A program made the translations under genes and the position numbers. Shown piece by piece: positions 1-8,355 of a stretch of 64,000 nt of DNA. The stretch lies in contig JANPBM010000102.1 of NCBI GenBank assembly GCA_031430435.1, positions 1 through 64,000 on the forward strand, in the 5' to 3' direction. Each line of letters begins with the position of its first letter. Positions within the stretch are counted from its first letter, which is position 1. The notes beneath the pieces are model-generated. The model was not told the origin of the DNA, did not search any database, and saw only the letters and a program-made list of their open reading frames with translations. The stretch comes from JANNVK01 sp031430435. Lineage in GTDB: Bacteria; Acidobacteriota; Blastocatellia; Pyrinomonadales; Pyrinomonadaceae.

Positions 1-261
1 AGTCTCAGTTTGTCTCACAGACTCATCTCTTCCAACAATTATCAAGCGTCCAAGATAATCGTTAAGTAGTCAACTTTCAACATACAAGTTTGTTGCCGCC
101 GTTTAGCAACTTAAAAACTAAGGTTTATCGACAAGCTGAAGTATGTCGTACCTTCTGCAAATTAATTTCTGCGAGAAATATCTATATTCTTCGGCAAAGG
201 GTTTCGTCAAAAACTTTTTGTTGGGGCATTACTTACGTTTCGCCTTTTAAGCGGTAAATTA

Positions 262-1434
262 TTAAGAAATTTCGTTCAAAAAACTCACGCCGTCAGGCAA
301 TTTTACGCCGAAATTTTCCGCGATTGTTTGTCCCATATCAGACATCGATTGACGAATGCCGAGATTTATATTTTGTTTCGCGTTTTTGCCGTAAACGAGT
401 ACGGGCGTGTATTCGCGGGTGTGATCCGAACCTTCTTTGGTCGGGTCGTTGCCGTGGTCGGCGGTGATAATCAGCAAATCGTCGTCGTTCAACGCGGCGT
501 AAATTTCGGGCAGACGATTGTCGAAATACTCCAATGCTTTGGCGTAACCTTCCACGTCGCGACGATGTCCGTAAAGCATATCGAAATCAACCAAATTCGT
601 AAAAATCAAACCCGTCGTGTCATCGTTCAACGCGTTGATTGTAACGTTAATTGTCTGTTCGTTGTTCTTGGCGGACAAGTCTTGGGTTACGCCCATCGAA
701 TCGTAAATCGAGGCGACTTTGCCGATGCAAACCACGTCCAAACCTTTTGCCGACAATTCGACCAACAAATTTTCACGCGGCGGCGGAACGGCGTAATCGT
801 GTCGATTTTCCGTGCGAGTAAAAGATTCCGCGTCTTTTCCGACAAACGGACGAGCAATCACGCGCCCGACTTTATCTTCGCCGTCCAAAATCTTTCGCGC
901 AATTTCGCATATTTCATAAAGCCGTTCGACCGAGATAATTTCTTCGTGCGCGGCAATTTGAAAGACGGAATCAGCCGAAGTGTAAACTATCGGTTTGCCG
1001 GTTTTAAGGTGTTCTTCGCCGAATTGTTTGATAATTTCCGTGCCGCTGGCGGGAATGTTCGCCAACACGCCGGAAACTTTTGATTGCGCGGAAAATTCGT
1101 CGATAATTCGCGGCGGAAAACCGTTCGGAAAAGTCGGAAAGGCTTTCTCTAAAATGATTCCCGCCATTTCCCAATGTCCGGTGGTCGTGTCTTTGCCGTT
1201 GGATTTAAGCGTGCATTTGCCGTAACTTCCAATTGTCTTTTCAATCGCCGGCAAATTTTGCAACGGCTTGATGTTTGCCAAACCGAGTTGTTGCAAATTC
1301 GGCAGATTAACTTTGCGCGAAGCCAAAATATGCCCCAACGTATCTGCTCCCGCATCGCCCCAACTCGCCGAATCCGGCATTTCGCCGATTCCCGCCGAAT
1401 CCAAAACCATCAACACAATTCGTTTAAATTTCAT
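262..1434 (-). CDS. deoB: Phosphopentomutase
   Basis: Interconverts ribose (deoxyribose) 1-phosphate and 5-phosphate in cytosolic nucleoside salvage; a Mn2+-dependent enzyme of the alkaline phosphatase superfamily. Visible family motifs: DSAGIGEMPDS at about residues 12-22, DTTTGHWEMAG at 82-92 and the C-terminal metal-binding stretch ADHGNDPT...GSDHTREYTP at about 325-344. The ATG at 1434 was chosen over one 13 codons upstream because it begins directly at the conserved MKFKRIVLMVLDSAGIG strand and gives 390 residues, the usual family length. It is divergent from the PhoX-family gene across a 42-bp gap, so the two promoters must be very close or overlapping. Recognition is secure. Confidence 0.95.
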   Translation of the reverse strand: MKFKRIVLMVLDSAGIGEMPDSASWGDAGADTLGHILASRKVNLPNLQQLGLANIKPLQNLPAIEKTIGSYGKCTLKSNGKDTTTGHWEMAGIILEKAFPTFPNGFPPRIIDEFSAQSKVSGVLANIPASGTEIIKQFGEEHLKTGKPIVYTSADSVFQIAAHEEIISVERLYEICEIARKILDGEDKVGRVIARPFVGKDAESFTRTENRHDYAVPPPRENLLVELSAKGLDVVCIGKVASIYDSMGVTQDLSAKNNEQTINVTINALNDDTTGLIFTNLVDFDMLYGHRRDVEGYAKALEYFDNRLPEIYAALNDDDLLIITADHGNDPTKEGSDHTREYTPVLVYGKNAKQNINLGIRQSMSDMGQTIAENFGVKLPDGVSFLNEIS

Positions 1435-1476
1435 ATTTTTATTGTAACGCGAATATAAAATCTGTAAACTCAAAAA

Positions 1477-2802
1477 ATGATGACAAATTCAACTCGTCGC
1501 GCATTTTTACAAAACACAATTTTCGGCGGAGCATTTATCGGCTTAACAAATCGGCTCGATTTATATAACAGCGGCGAAGAATTATCGGTCGAAACAGCTT
1601 ACGGCGCGTTGTCGCCGACGGCTTCGGCAAATACGGGCGAAGTTTTTCTCGCTCTTCCGCAAGGGTTTCAATACAACGTTTTCGGCAAAACAAATTCACC
1701 GCTGACAAACGGCTTGCCGACTCCGAAACTGCCCGACGGAATGGGCGTTTTTGACACGGGAAACACCTGGACGCTTATCCGAAATCACGAGATTCAAGGA
1801 AACGCCGGCGAACCGAATTCGGTAACCGGCACAACGCCGTACGATTCGGCGGCGGGCGGCGGAACGACAACTTTTATCATCGACAAACAGACAAGGTTGC
1901 CGATAAATCAAACTGTCAGTTTAAGCGGCACGGTGCGGAATTGCGCGGGCGGCATGACACCGTGGCAAACTTGGATTTCGTGCGAAGAAACCGTGGCGGG
2001 CGTTAGTTCGGGCTATGCCGAACCACACGGATATTGTTTTGAAGTTTCGCCGAATTCGCCGAATAACACGCCGCTTCCGATCAAACAAATGGGCAGATTT
2101 TCGCACGAAGCCATTGCCGTCGATCGCAAACTCGGCGTTATTTATCTGACCGAAGATTCAAACCCGAACGCGGGTTTTTATCGCTATGTTCCGAATGAAT
2201 ACGGCAAACTTTTACTCGGCGGAAAGTTGCAAATGCTCGCCGTCCGCAATCAACCGAATTACGACACGCGCACGGGTCAAACCGTCAACGCTCCGATTTT
2301 AGCAACTTGGGTCGATATTGCCAATCCCGATCCGGTCGAAGCCGAAACCAATCAAGCGGCGGTTTTTAATCAAGGCTTTGCGCTTGGCGGCGCGACATTT
2401 ACCAGACTGGAAGGCTGCTTTGCGTTCGCCGACAAAATCTATTTTACATCGACCAACGGCGGCAACGCGGGAATCGGACAAATTTGGGAATATCGGCATC
2501 ACAAAGGAAGCAACGGAATTTTGAAGTTGGTGTACGAATCGCCGAACGTGGATTTTTTAGACTTTCCCGACAATATTTGCTTTGGAAACAGAGGCGATAT
2601 GTTTGTTTGCGAAGACGGTTCAAACGGTAATTTTATCCGAGTTTTGGACAAACGCGGCGCGATTTCCCCGTTTGCCCGAAATATTATTCCGAGCTTTGAA
2701 TTTTCCGAAATCACGGGAAGCGTTTTCACCCGCGACAAAAAAGTTTTATTCGTCAACATCCAAAGTCCCGGCGTAACCTGCGCGATTTGGGGAAATTGGT
2801 AA
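1477..2802 (+). CDS. PhoX-family (DUF839) secreted protein
   Basis: 441 residues resembling the PhoX/DUF839 beta-propeller family, whose characterised members are Ca/Fe-dependent alkaline phosphatases. The N-terminus has a twin-arginine-like signal (STRRAFLQN at about residues 5-13) followed by a hydrophobic stretch, implying export in folded form. Family-like segments are RNCAGGMTPWQTWISCEE near residues 153-170, the PHGYCFEV block just after it and a GRFSHEAIAVD motif. It starts 42 bp from the divergent deoB and ends before a strong hairpin. Exact substrate cannot be read from sequence; some DUF839 proteins have no demonstrated phosphatase activity. Confidence 0.8.
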   Translation: MMTNSTRRAFLQNTIFGGAFIGLTNRLDLYNSGEELSVETAYGALSPTASANTGEVFLALPQGFQYNVFGKTNSPLTNGLPTPKLPDGMGVFDTGNTWTLIRNHEIQGNAGEPNSVTGTTPYDSAAGGGTTTFIIDKQTRLPINQTVSLSGTVRNCAGGMTPWQTWISCEETVAGVSSGYAEPHGYCFEVSPNSPNNTPLPIKQMGRFSHEAIAVDRKLGVIYLTEDSNPNAGFYRYVPNEYGKLLLGGKLQMLAVRNQPNYDTRTGQTVNAPILATWVDIANPDPVEAETNQAAVFNQGFALGGATFTRLEGCFAFADKIYFTSTNGGNAGIGQIWEYRHHKGSNGILKLVYESPNVDFLDFPDNICFGNRGDMFVCEDGSNGNFIRVLDKRGAISPFARNIIPSFEFSEITGSVFTRDKKVLFVNIQSPGVTCAIWGNW

Positions 2803-2837
2803 TCGGTTAAACGACGGATAAAAAGTAAGAAAGATGA

Positions 2838-2879
2838 TTGATAATACTCCGTCGGCTGAAGCAAAAGGAGTATTATCAA
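2838..2879. terminator. 13-bp perfect hairpin between convergent genes
   Basis: Arms 2838-2850 and 2867-2879 are exact inverted complements (TTGATAATACTCC / GGAGTATTATCAA) around a 16-nt loop. It sits between the convergent PhoX-family and thioredoxin-NHL genes and probably ends transcription from either side, although no long U-run follows. Confidence 0.6.
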
Positions 2880-2996
2880 GACCCGAAAAGTTGCAAAGTT
2901 ATTTTTTATTCGCGGGCTGCAAAACTTAACTTTCGACGGTTTGCCGGTTAAACAAAAAATGTGCCGATTAGTCTCGAACACTTCTGAGCTTTTGCC

Positions 2997-4532
2997 TTAT
3001 TTCGGCGACATCAAACCTTTTATCGTCAAAGTTGTCGTGTCTTTTGTCTGCAAATTTACGACCCGAATTGCTTGATTATTAGTGTCGGCGACAAATAATT
3101 TTCCGTTCGCCGCCGATATTCCGCCGGGTTCCCAAAACGTCGGCGTTTGACCGTCGATATTTCCGCTTTTGCCTGTGCCGAGAAAAGTTTTGACCGTCAA
3201 AGTTTTCTCGTCCAAAATTTTAATCTTATGGTTGTAAGTATCCGCAATAAATATACTTGACTCAAATTTGGCTAATCCGAGCGGATGTTGCAAACGAACA
3301 TCGTCGCCGTTGCCGTCAACATCGCCGAAATCGAATAAATCTCCGCCGACTAATGTTTCAACCGTTTTTTTCGTCAAATCTATCTTGCGAATAATGTTCG
3401 ATTCGGCATCGGCAACAAACAAATTTGCGTCGTCAACCAACAACCCCGACGGTTGCGCAAACGCCGATTCCAAAAGATCGCCGTCTTGTCGCGCCTCGCT
3501 TCCCGAACCCGCAAATTGCGAAATCTGTCCGGTTGCCAAATCCATTTTCCAAATTTGATGTTGTCCCGCGATGGCGATAAACAATGACTTTCCAAACATT
3601 TGCAAATCCCACGGCGAATTCAGCGCAGTTTTTGCGGCGACACCCGACATTGCCGTATAACTTCCCTGTTTGCCTGTTCCCGCAATTATCGAAACCGTTT
3701 TCGTCGTCAAATTTATCGCCCGAATTGCGTGATTTTGCGTGTCGGCAATATATAAATTCTCGCCGTCCAACGCCATTCCGTTCGGGTGATTAAAAGTTGC
3801 GGTCGTAAAATTTCCGTTGGTAAAGCCTTGTTTGCCCGTGCCGACGACTTCGAGCAAAGTTCCGTCAAGTTTAGCGACAATGATGCGATTATGATTTGTG
3901 TCGGAAATAAATAAACGGTCGCTTTTTTCATCGGCTAAAACCTTGCTCGGAAACGACAACGGAGTTTCGGCAACCTTTGCTTTTTCGAGCGCGAGTTTGA
4001 GCGGTTGTTCGTTCAAAATGTTGCTTTGCTTGGCTTCGGCAATCAACTTTTTGATTTCAGTCTCGATTTTTTCGTTGTTGCTTTCGCCTTCGCCGGTTAC
4101 TTTGAATTTTATGTTGCCTTTTGCGTCAAGCAGTATGCGGGTCGGCCAGGCTTGAACATTGTATGAACGCCAAACTTTGAAATCGGAATCATTGGCAACA
4201 GGATGTTCGATGCCGTAGCGCAAAATGATTTTTCGGATGTTTTCGGTTTGTCCTTCGTTCTCGAATTTTGCGGAATGAACGCCGATCACGACTAATTCTT
4301 TCGGATATTTTGCCTCCAGCCGTTTTAATTCTGGCAAGATGTGCATACAATTTATGCAACCGTAAGTCCAAAAATCAAGCAACACGACTTTACCGCGTAA
4401 ACTGTTGATTGACAATGGTTTGTCGGTATTTAACCAACCTCGACTCGGTGTCAGTTCGGGAGCTTTCGGTTGCGAAAAAGCAAACGTCAAAGCTGAACAT
4501 AAAAGAGCGAATAATAATAAAAATCTTTTCAT
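2997..4532 (-). CDS. Secreted thioredoxin-like / NHL-repeat protein
   Basis: 511 residues: a signal peptide (about residues 1-20, cleaved near AFS-QPK), a TlpA-type thioredoxin domain with the redox pair WTYGCINC (C59, C62), then six or so NHL propeller repeats (IADTQNHAIRAI, VADAESNIIRKI, IADTYNHKIKIL, VADTNNQAIRVV). This domain order matches the NHLRC2-like family. It probably works in the periplasm as a thiol-disulfide protein with a propeller scaffold. It follows the fasciclin gene on the same strand, but a terminator-like hairpin separates them. The architecture is clear; the partner or substrate is unknown. Confidence 0.85.
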   Translation of the reverse strand: MKRFLLLFALLCSALTFAFSQPKAPELTPSRGWLNTDKPLSINSLRGKVVLLDFWTYGCINCMHILPELKRLEAKYPKELVVIGVHSAKFENEGQTENIRKIILRYGIEHPVANDSDFKVWRSYNVQAWPTRILLDAKGNIKFKVTGEGESNNEKIETEIKKLIAEAKQSNILNEQPLKLALEKAKVAETPLSFPSKVLADEKSDRLFISDTNHNRIIVAKLDGTLLEVVGTGKQGFTNGNFTTATFNHPNGMALDGENLYIADTQNHAIRAINLTTKTVSIIAGTGKQGSYTAMSGVAAKTALNSPWDLQMFGKSLFIAIAGQHQIWKMDLATGQISQFAGSGSEARQDGDLLESAFAQPSGLLVDDANLFVADAESNIIRKIDLTKKTVETLVGGDLFDFGDVDGNGDDVRLQHPLGLAKFESSIFIADTYNHKIKILDEKTLTVKTFLGTGKSGNIDGQTPTFWEPGGISAANGKLFVADTNNQAIRVVNLQTKDTTTLTIKGLMSPK

Positions 4533-4566
4533 AATTGTAAAAATACCGGTTTCAAATAAATTATTC

Positions 4567-4606
4567 CAAAAAAAAACGCGGAAATCTTAAATTACAAGAA
4601 ATCCGC
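4567..4606 (-). terminator. Rho-independent terminator of the fasciclin gene
   Basis: On the minus strand a stem of GCGGA/TCCGC (arms 4602-4606 and 4578-4582, continued by TCTT/AAGA after two mismatches) is followed by a run of nine to ten T. It lies 70 bp past the fasciclin stop codon. Confidence 0.6.
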
Positions 4607-4676
4607 ATGTCATAAAGACCAGAGTTAAGAAAATTGTTTATCTAATCATTGTGTGGTTGAAATAAATCAAGCGAGG

Positions 4677-5231
4677 TTAGTTCGGCAATAAAACGTGGTC
4701 AATAACGTGAATCACACCGTTTGATTGCATAACATCGTAGGTTGAGATGTTGGCGACATTGCCTTTTTCGTCCATAATGACGATGTTCATCGGACCGTTC
4801 ATTTTTGCCGTCAACATTCCGCCGCTGACTGTTTTCACCGATGCTTGACCGTTTCCGGCTTTAATCATTTTCATCAAATCTTTTGCCGTAACTTTTCCGG
4901 CAACGACGTGATAGGTCAAAACTTTTTGCAAAGTTGCTTTGTTTTCAGGTTTCAAAAGTGTTCCGACTGTTCCTTCGGGCAAGTTTTCAAACGCATCGTT
5001 GACAGGCGCAAAAACCGTGAACGGTCCTTTTGTCATCAAGGTTTCAACTAATCCTGCGGCTTTTACGGCAGCAACCAAAGTTGTGTGATCTTTTGAGTTG
5101 ACCGCGTTTTCAACGATATTTTTCAGCGGATACATTGCTTCACCGCCAACCATTACGGTTTGCGCCGAAGCGTTAAAATTAAATGTTGCAAACACGGCAA
5201 CGGCGAAGAATCCCAAAATAAATGTTTTCAT
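4677..5231 (-). CDS. Secreted fasciclin (FAS1) domain protein
   Basis: 184 residues: an N-terminal signal peptide (hydrophobic residues 5-22, cleavage near ASA-QTV) and one FAS1 domain. The two family motifs are present: H1-like GPFTVFAPVNDAFENLP and H2-like NGVIHVIDHVLLPN at the C-terminus, with YHVVAGKV between them. FAS1 domains act in surface adhesion. A putative ECF promoter (GCAATCCG-N16-CG) lies 65 bp upstream, the same element as before the DUF4394 gene, and an ECF sigma/RskA pair is 7 kb away; in mycobacteria SigK-RskA controls FAS1 proteins MPT70/MPT83. Regulation here is inferred. Confidence 0.92.
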   Translation of the reverse strand: MKTFILGFFAVAVFATFNFNASAQTVMVGGEAMYPLKNIVENAVNSKDHTTLVAAVKAAGLVETLMTKGPFTVFAPVNDAFENLPEGTVGTLLKPENKATLQKVLTYHVVAGKVTAKDLMKMIKAGNGQASVKTVSGGMLTAKMNGPMNIVIMDEKGNVANISTYDVMQSNGVIHVIDHVLLPN

Positions 5232-5295
5232 TGTAATTATCCTTTTTAGTTAATCTTGACTTTCGTTTTTTTATTCCCTCGAAAGTCTATTTAAT

Positions 5296-5324
5296 TTACG
5301 CAAGGCAGAATAAAATCGGATTGC
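5296..5324 (-). promoter_or_regulatory. Putative ECF-sigma promoter of the fasciclin gene
   Basis: Minus strand: GCAATCCG (5324-5317), 16-nt spacer, then CGTAA (5300-5296). The first block and spacing are identical to the element upstream of the DUF4394 gene at 11625-11653. The form resembles ECF group promoters with an AATCC-type -35 and a CG-containing -10. Confidence 0.45.
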
Positions 5325-5460
5325 TTTATTTTGAAAAAAGATTATTCGGCTTATTTGGGACGCAAAGGTTCGCAAAGTTTACACCGAAAACGCAATTATT
5401 TTTATTAACCCCGAACTAATAATCAATAAATCTTCGCATACTTTGCGTTCCAAGTTTTTC

Positions 5461-5499
5461 AATCAAAAAAAAGGCTTGCAAATTTCTCCGCAAGCCTTT
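5461..5499 (-). terminator. Rho-independent terminator after the NicO-family gene
   Basis: Perfect 10-bp stem AAAGGCTTGC/GCAAGCCTTT (5470-5479 and 5490-5499) with a 10-nt loop. Read on the minus strand it is followed by a T-run, 20 bp past the stop codon of the nickel/cobalt transporter. Confidence 0.85.
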
Positions 5500-5520
5500 C
5501 CGATAAACTGCCGAACTCAA

Positions 5521-6939
5521 TTAACTTAACGATTGATAACAAATTACGGCGCCGAAACAAGCAATCACAAAAGCGCTGAAAACAGGCAAACCTTTCAAAA
5601 TCTTGGATTCGCCGAATTTTGAATCGCCGAATATTTTGCCGACGTATAAAAAGATCAAACCGATGCTCGTTAAAGTTGCGGCTAAACCCAAACTGAACAC
5701 GAATGTTAATAAAATTCCGTAACCTGTGCGGTTCAAAGAAATCGCCGAAAGCATCAGCACCAACGCCGACGGACACGGCAACAATCCGCCCGAAATTCCC
5801 AGACCGAGCAAGTTTTTCCAAGTAATTTCTTGCGGCGGCAGATGCGAATGAACTTTTCCGCCGTGTGAATGTTCGCCGTGTGAATGTGTGTGATGCGAAT
5901 GAATGTCTTTTGTGCCAAAGATTGATAAAAGCCTGCCTTTGAAAAGGTTTACGCCGATGTAAAAAACCATCAAGCCCGAAATAAACGTCAGAAACGGCAT
6001 AATTTTTTCGGGCAAAATATAATTCGAGGCAAAAAGCGTTATCAATCCGAGTGCAAAAACGCCGACGGTGTGCGTGATTGTTACCGTCAAACCTAAAAAC
6101 ATCGCGTGTTTGATTGTGCCGCGTGAACCGACCAAATATGCGCCGACGACGGTTTTGCCGTGTCCGGGCGAAAGCGCGTGCATCGCGCCTAATCCGAACG
6201 CCAATAAAAGCGCGAATAAAACGACTGTCGGCGTAATTTCGGGAATGGCGATAAGTTCCGCGAGTCTGTCTTTTGGCACGGCGACCGATGCGTTTCCGTC
6301 GCGGTTTTGCAAGACTTTCGCGGTTGCCGGAATTGAATTTGCGGTGAAGGAAAATTCGGCGGTTCGTTCGCTTAACGGCGCGTTTAATAAATTTTCGGGA
6401 TAATTTTTGAGTTCGTCGGAAAACGTGTTGCCGAAAATCGAGCTGTTAAAAACGTTGATTCCGGTAGTTTTATTAACGATAATTTCGTTCCAACCGATTC
6501 TTTCCGCGAAGTTTTTATTCTCAAATTTAACGATGTTTGTGTCGGCAATCCGCACATCGGCGATAAAATTCCATTCAATTCTGAGCGTCGGCAAACTTCC
6601 CGCACCGTCTTTGAGCGAAACTTTACTTGAATCCGTGCGAAGCAAAAGCGTTTGATTATTTACATTTAACGATAAATTCGATAAATAATTCGGCGTAATT
6701 TTCGCGGCGTAAGAGTTTAATTCTTCGTCTGAAAACATGCCGTTTTTGTCCGCGTCGATTTCGTCTTTCGCTTGAAATGTCGGAATTTCCGCAATATCCA
6801 AAACTTGTTTGATTTGAATGCCCGTTTTTTCGACTGCGAGCCGTGAAAATTGGTTGACGCTGAAATTTCCGAGCGGATGCGCGAACGCCGAAAACGCGGC
6901 GGATAAAATTATAAGCGCGGTGTAAATAATGTGTTTCAT
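5521..6939 (-). CDS. NicO-family nickel/cobalt transporter with periplasmic N-terminal domain
   Basis: 472 residues: signal peptide (1-20), then an extracytoplasmic domain beginning HPLGNFSVNQFSRL with a small EF-hand-like stretch (DADKNGMFSDEE, about 62-73), then a six-helix NicO/RcnA-like transporter from about residue 235. LGAMHALSPGHGKTVVGAYL at about 250-270 is a family metal motif, and a His-rich cytoplasmic loop (HSHHTHSHGEHSHGG) follows near 343-367. It should move Ni2+ or Co2+ across the inner membrane; direction is not decidable here. It is the last gene of the DUF4394-DUF4331-TPR-NicO run, 19 bp after the TPR gene. Confidence 0.85.
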   Translation of the reverse strand: MKHIIYTALIILSAAFSAFAHPLGNFSVNQFSRLAVEKTGIQIKQVLDIAEIPTFQAKDEIDADKNGMFSDEELNSYAAKITPNYLSNLSLNVNNQTLLLRTDSSKVSLKDGAGSLPTLRIEWNFIADVRIADTNIVKFENKNFAERIGWNEIIVNKTTGINVFNSSIFGNTFSDELKNYPENLLNAPLSERTAEFSFTANSIPATAKVLQNRDGNASVAVPKDRLAELIAIPEITPTVVLFALLLAFGLGAMHALSPGHGKTVVGAYLVGSRGTIKHAMFLGLTVTITHTVGVFALGLITLFASNYILPEKIMPFLTFISGLMVFYIGVNLFKGRLLSIFGTKDIHSHHTHSHGEHSHGGKVHSHLPPQEITWKNLLGLGISGGLLPCPSALVLMLSAISLNRTGYGILLTFVFSLGLAATLTSIGLIFLYVGKIFGDSKFGESKILKGLPVFSAFVIACFGAVICYQSLS

Positions 6940-6958
6940 ATTGTTATTTATCGGCTGA

Positions 6959-8182
6959 TTATTTCAATTCCGACAAAGCCGTTTGCGCCTTCTCTGCCTG
7001 AATAAAATCAAACGCGGGATTTAGCTGTAACGCCAGTTTCAATAACCGTTCGGCTTCTTTTTTGTTGCCTAAACTTTTGTCGATCATTCCCGCGTGATAA
7101 TAAAATTTTGCTTCGTTTGTTTTTAAGCGAAGAGCTTCGGAAATAATGTTTTTGGCATCGATTAAATTTCCGTTTTTATACAAACACCACGCATAAATAT
7201 CGGCGGTGAAAATGTCTTTGCGAATGGCGTGTTCGCGTTCGGCGATTGCCAATGCTTCGGGTAATTTTACATCGTTGTCCGCGTGCATTTGAGCGATTCG
7301 GCGTTGGTCGGTTGTCCCGAATTTTTGTTCGATGACTTCGGCTAACTCATATTGTTGTTTGGCTTTATCGGCGTTTCCGGTTTTTGCGTAAACATCGCCG
7401 AGCAAGACAACGGTTTCCGTCAACGGAACGCGGTTTTGAGCTTCGGTAAAGAATCGGATTGCCGTTTCAAAGTCGTTATCGACGGCTCGAACCTTTGCTT
7501 TGCCGACATACGCGGCGGCGTAATTCGGAAAGATTTTTAACGCCGTGTCATAAGATTTTTCGGCTTCGATAAAATTGCCGATTTTATAAAATTCATCGCC
7601 TGAATGGACGTTGCACCACGCCTGAGCTTCCAAATCTTGCGGATCGGCAATCCGCGTTGCAAGCCTGTAAGATTCAATCGCTCCGACTGAATCGCCGTGC
7701 AAACTTCGCAGGTATGCAACGCGCGTGTACGACGACATATTCGGTTTCAAATCAACCATTTTTTGGGCAAACTTGACGGCTTCCGCGTAATTGCCGAGTT
7801 CCACGTTCGCGTCGGTTAAAACACCGTACACAAACGAGTTGTTCGGATTTTCATTATCAAGTTTGGTGCCGAGTTCCAATGCTTCGGCGAAACGGTGAAA
7901 AGTTAAATGCAACGAGGCTTTCAGTTTCACCGAATCAAAATTTTCGGGTTCAAGTTCAATCGCCTTTTCAATCGCGTTTTCGGCTTTTGTGTTCAAGCTG
8001 AAATCGCCTGTTTCACGGGCTTGGCGGATAAAACCGGCGGCAATTTTGTTGTAACTTTTAGCCGAATCGTTTGCCTTTTCCGAAGCAAGAACTGTTTCGC
8101 CGACGACATTCGGCGTTCTGCCGCATCCGAAATTCAGCGAAATTATTGCGGCGATTAAAATTATTAAGATCGGGTTTTTCAT
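6959..8182 (-). CDS. TPR-repeat lipoprotein
   Basis: 407 residues. The ATG at 8182 is chosen because it starts a lipoprotein signal (MKNPILIILIAAIISLNFGCG; lipid-modified Cys at 20); 33 further in-frame upstream codons would come from a palindromic element and carry no signal. The rest is about ten tetratricopeptide repeats (for example YAEAVKFAQKMVDLKPN, KSYDTALKIFPNYAAAYVGK, KEAERLLKLALQLNPAFD), a protein-interaction solenoid facing the periplasm. It lies between DUF4331 and the NicO transporter and probably scaffolds that system. Partner identity is inferred from context only. Confidence 0.85.
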   Translation of the reverse strand: MKNPILIILIAAIISLNFGCGRTPNVVGETVLASEKANDSAKSYNKIAAGFIRQARETGDFSLNTKAENAIEKAIELEPENFDSVKLKASLHLTFHRFAEALELGTKLDNENPNNSFVYGVLTDANVELGNYAEAVKFAQKMVDLKPNMSSYTRVAYLRSLHGDSVGAIESYRLATRIADPQDLEAQAWCNVHSGDEFYKIGNFIEAEKSYDTALKIFPNYAAAYVGKAKVRAVDNDFETAIRFFTEAQNRVPLTETVVLLGDVYAKTGNADKAKQQYELAEVIEQKFGTTDQRRIAQMHADNDVKLPEALAIAEREHAIRKDIFTADIYAWCLYKNGNLIDAKNIISEALRLKTNEAKFYYHAGMIDKSLGNKKEAERLLKLALQLNPAFDFIQAEKAQTALSELK

Positions 8183-8197
8183 TGTTTTAGTGGTTGC

Positions 8198-8290
8198 TAT
8201 GCGCTTTTGCCTTTGAAAAAATTCCCGACTTTCTCTGCCCTGAAAGTTTCGGGTAATTTTTTCGGTGTTGCTGTCCGGCAAAAGCGCATA
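8198..8290. repeat. 93-bp nested palindrome upstream of the TPR/NicO genes
   Basis: Outer arms 8198-8211 and 8277-8290 are a perfect 14-bp inverted repeat (TATGCGCTTTTGCC / GGCAAAAGCGCATA). Inside, about 8214-8264 folds again (GAAAAAATT-CCCGA-CTTTC against its near-complement). It ends 16 bp from the TPR start codon, so in the mRNA it would be a large 5' leader structure. It could be a MITE-like mobile fragment or a regulatory RNA; I cannot match it to a known riboswitch. Confidence 0.6.
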
Positions 8291-8313
8291 ACAAGTTTTG
8301 GCGAATTCACGCT

Positions 8314-8341
8314 TTCGGGTTCTGAAAAATCAGAGCCCGAA
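8314..8341 (-). terminator. Hairpin after the DUF4331 gene
   Basis: Arms 8314-8325 and 8330-8341 (TTCGGGTTCTGA / TCAGAGCCCGAA) pair in 11 of 12 positions around a 4-nt loop, 15 bp past the DUF4331 stop. There is no T-run, so it may stabilise or attenuate the transcript rather than end it. Confidence 0.5.
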
Positions 8342-8355
8342 ATTGTCATTCGACG

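Noticed and set aside
1..261. Possible gene in the left-edge stretch
   Set aside because: No frame with similarity and stops in all frames; nothing recognisable downstream of deoB.
328..1083. Open frame opposite deoB
   Set aside because: Antisense shadow of a well-recognised enzyme; no similarity to known proteins.
5459..5821. Open frame inside the 3' end of the NicO gene
   Set aside because: It overlaps the real transporter frame, crosses its terminator hairpin and has an Arg/Phe-biased composition typical of shadow frames.
8182..8281. 33-codon N-terminal extension of the TPR protein
   Set aside because: It is encoded by the palindrome and would block the clear lipoprotein signal peptide.
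8183..8345. Cobalamin or NiCo riboswitch upstream of the TPR/NicO genes
   Set aside because: No recognisable conserved boxes; the structure is a nested palindrome. A covariance search would be needed.
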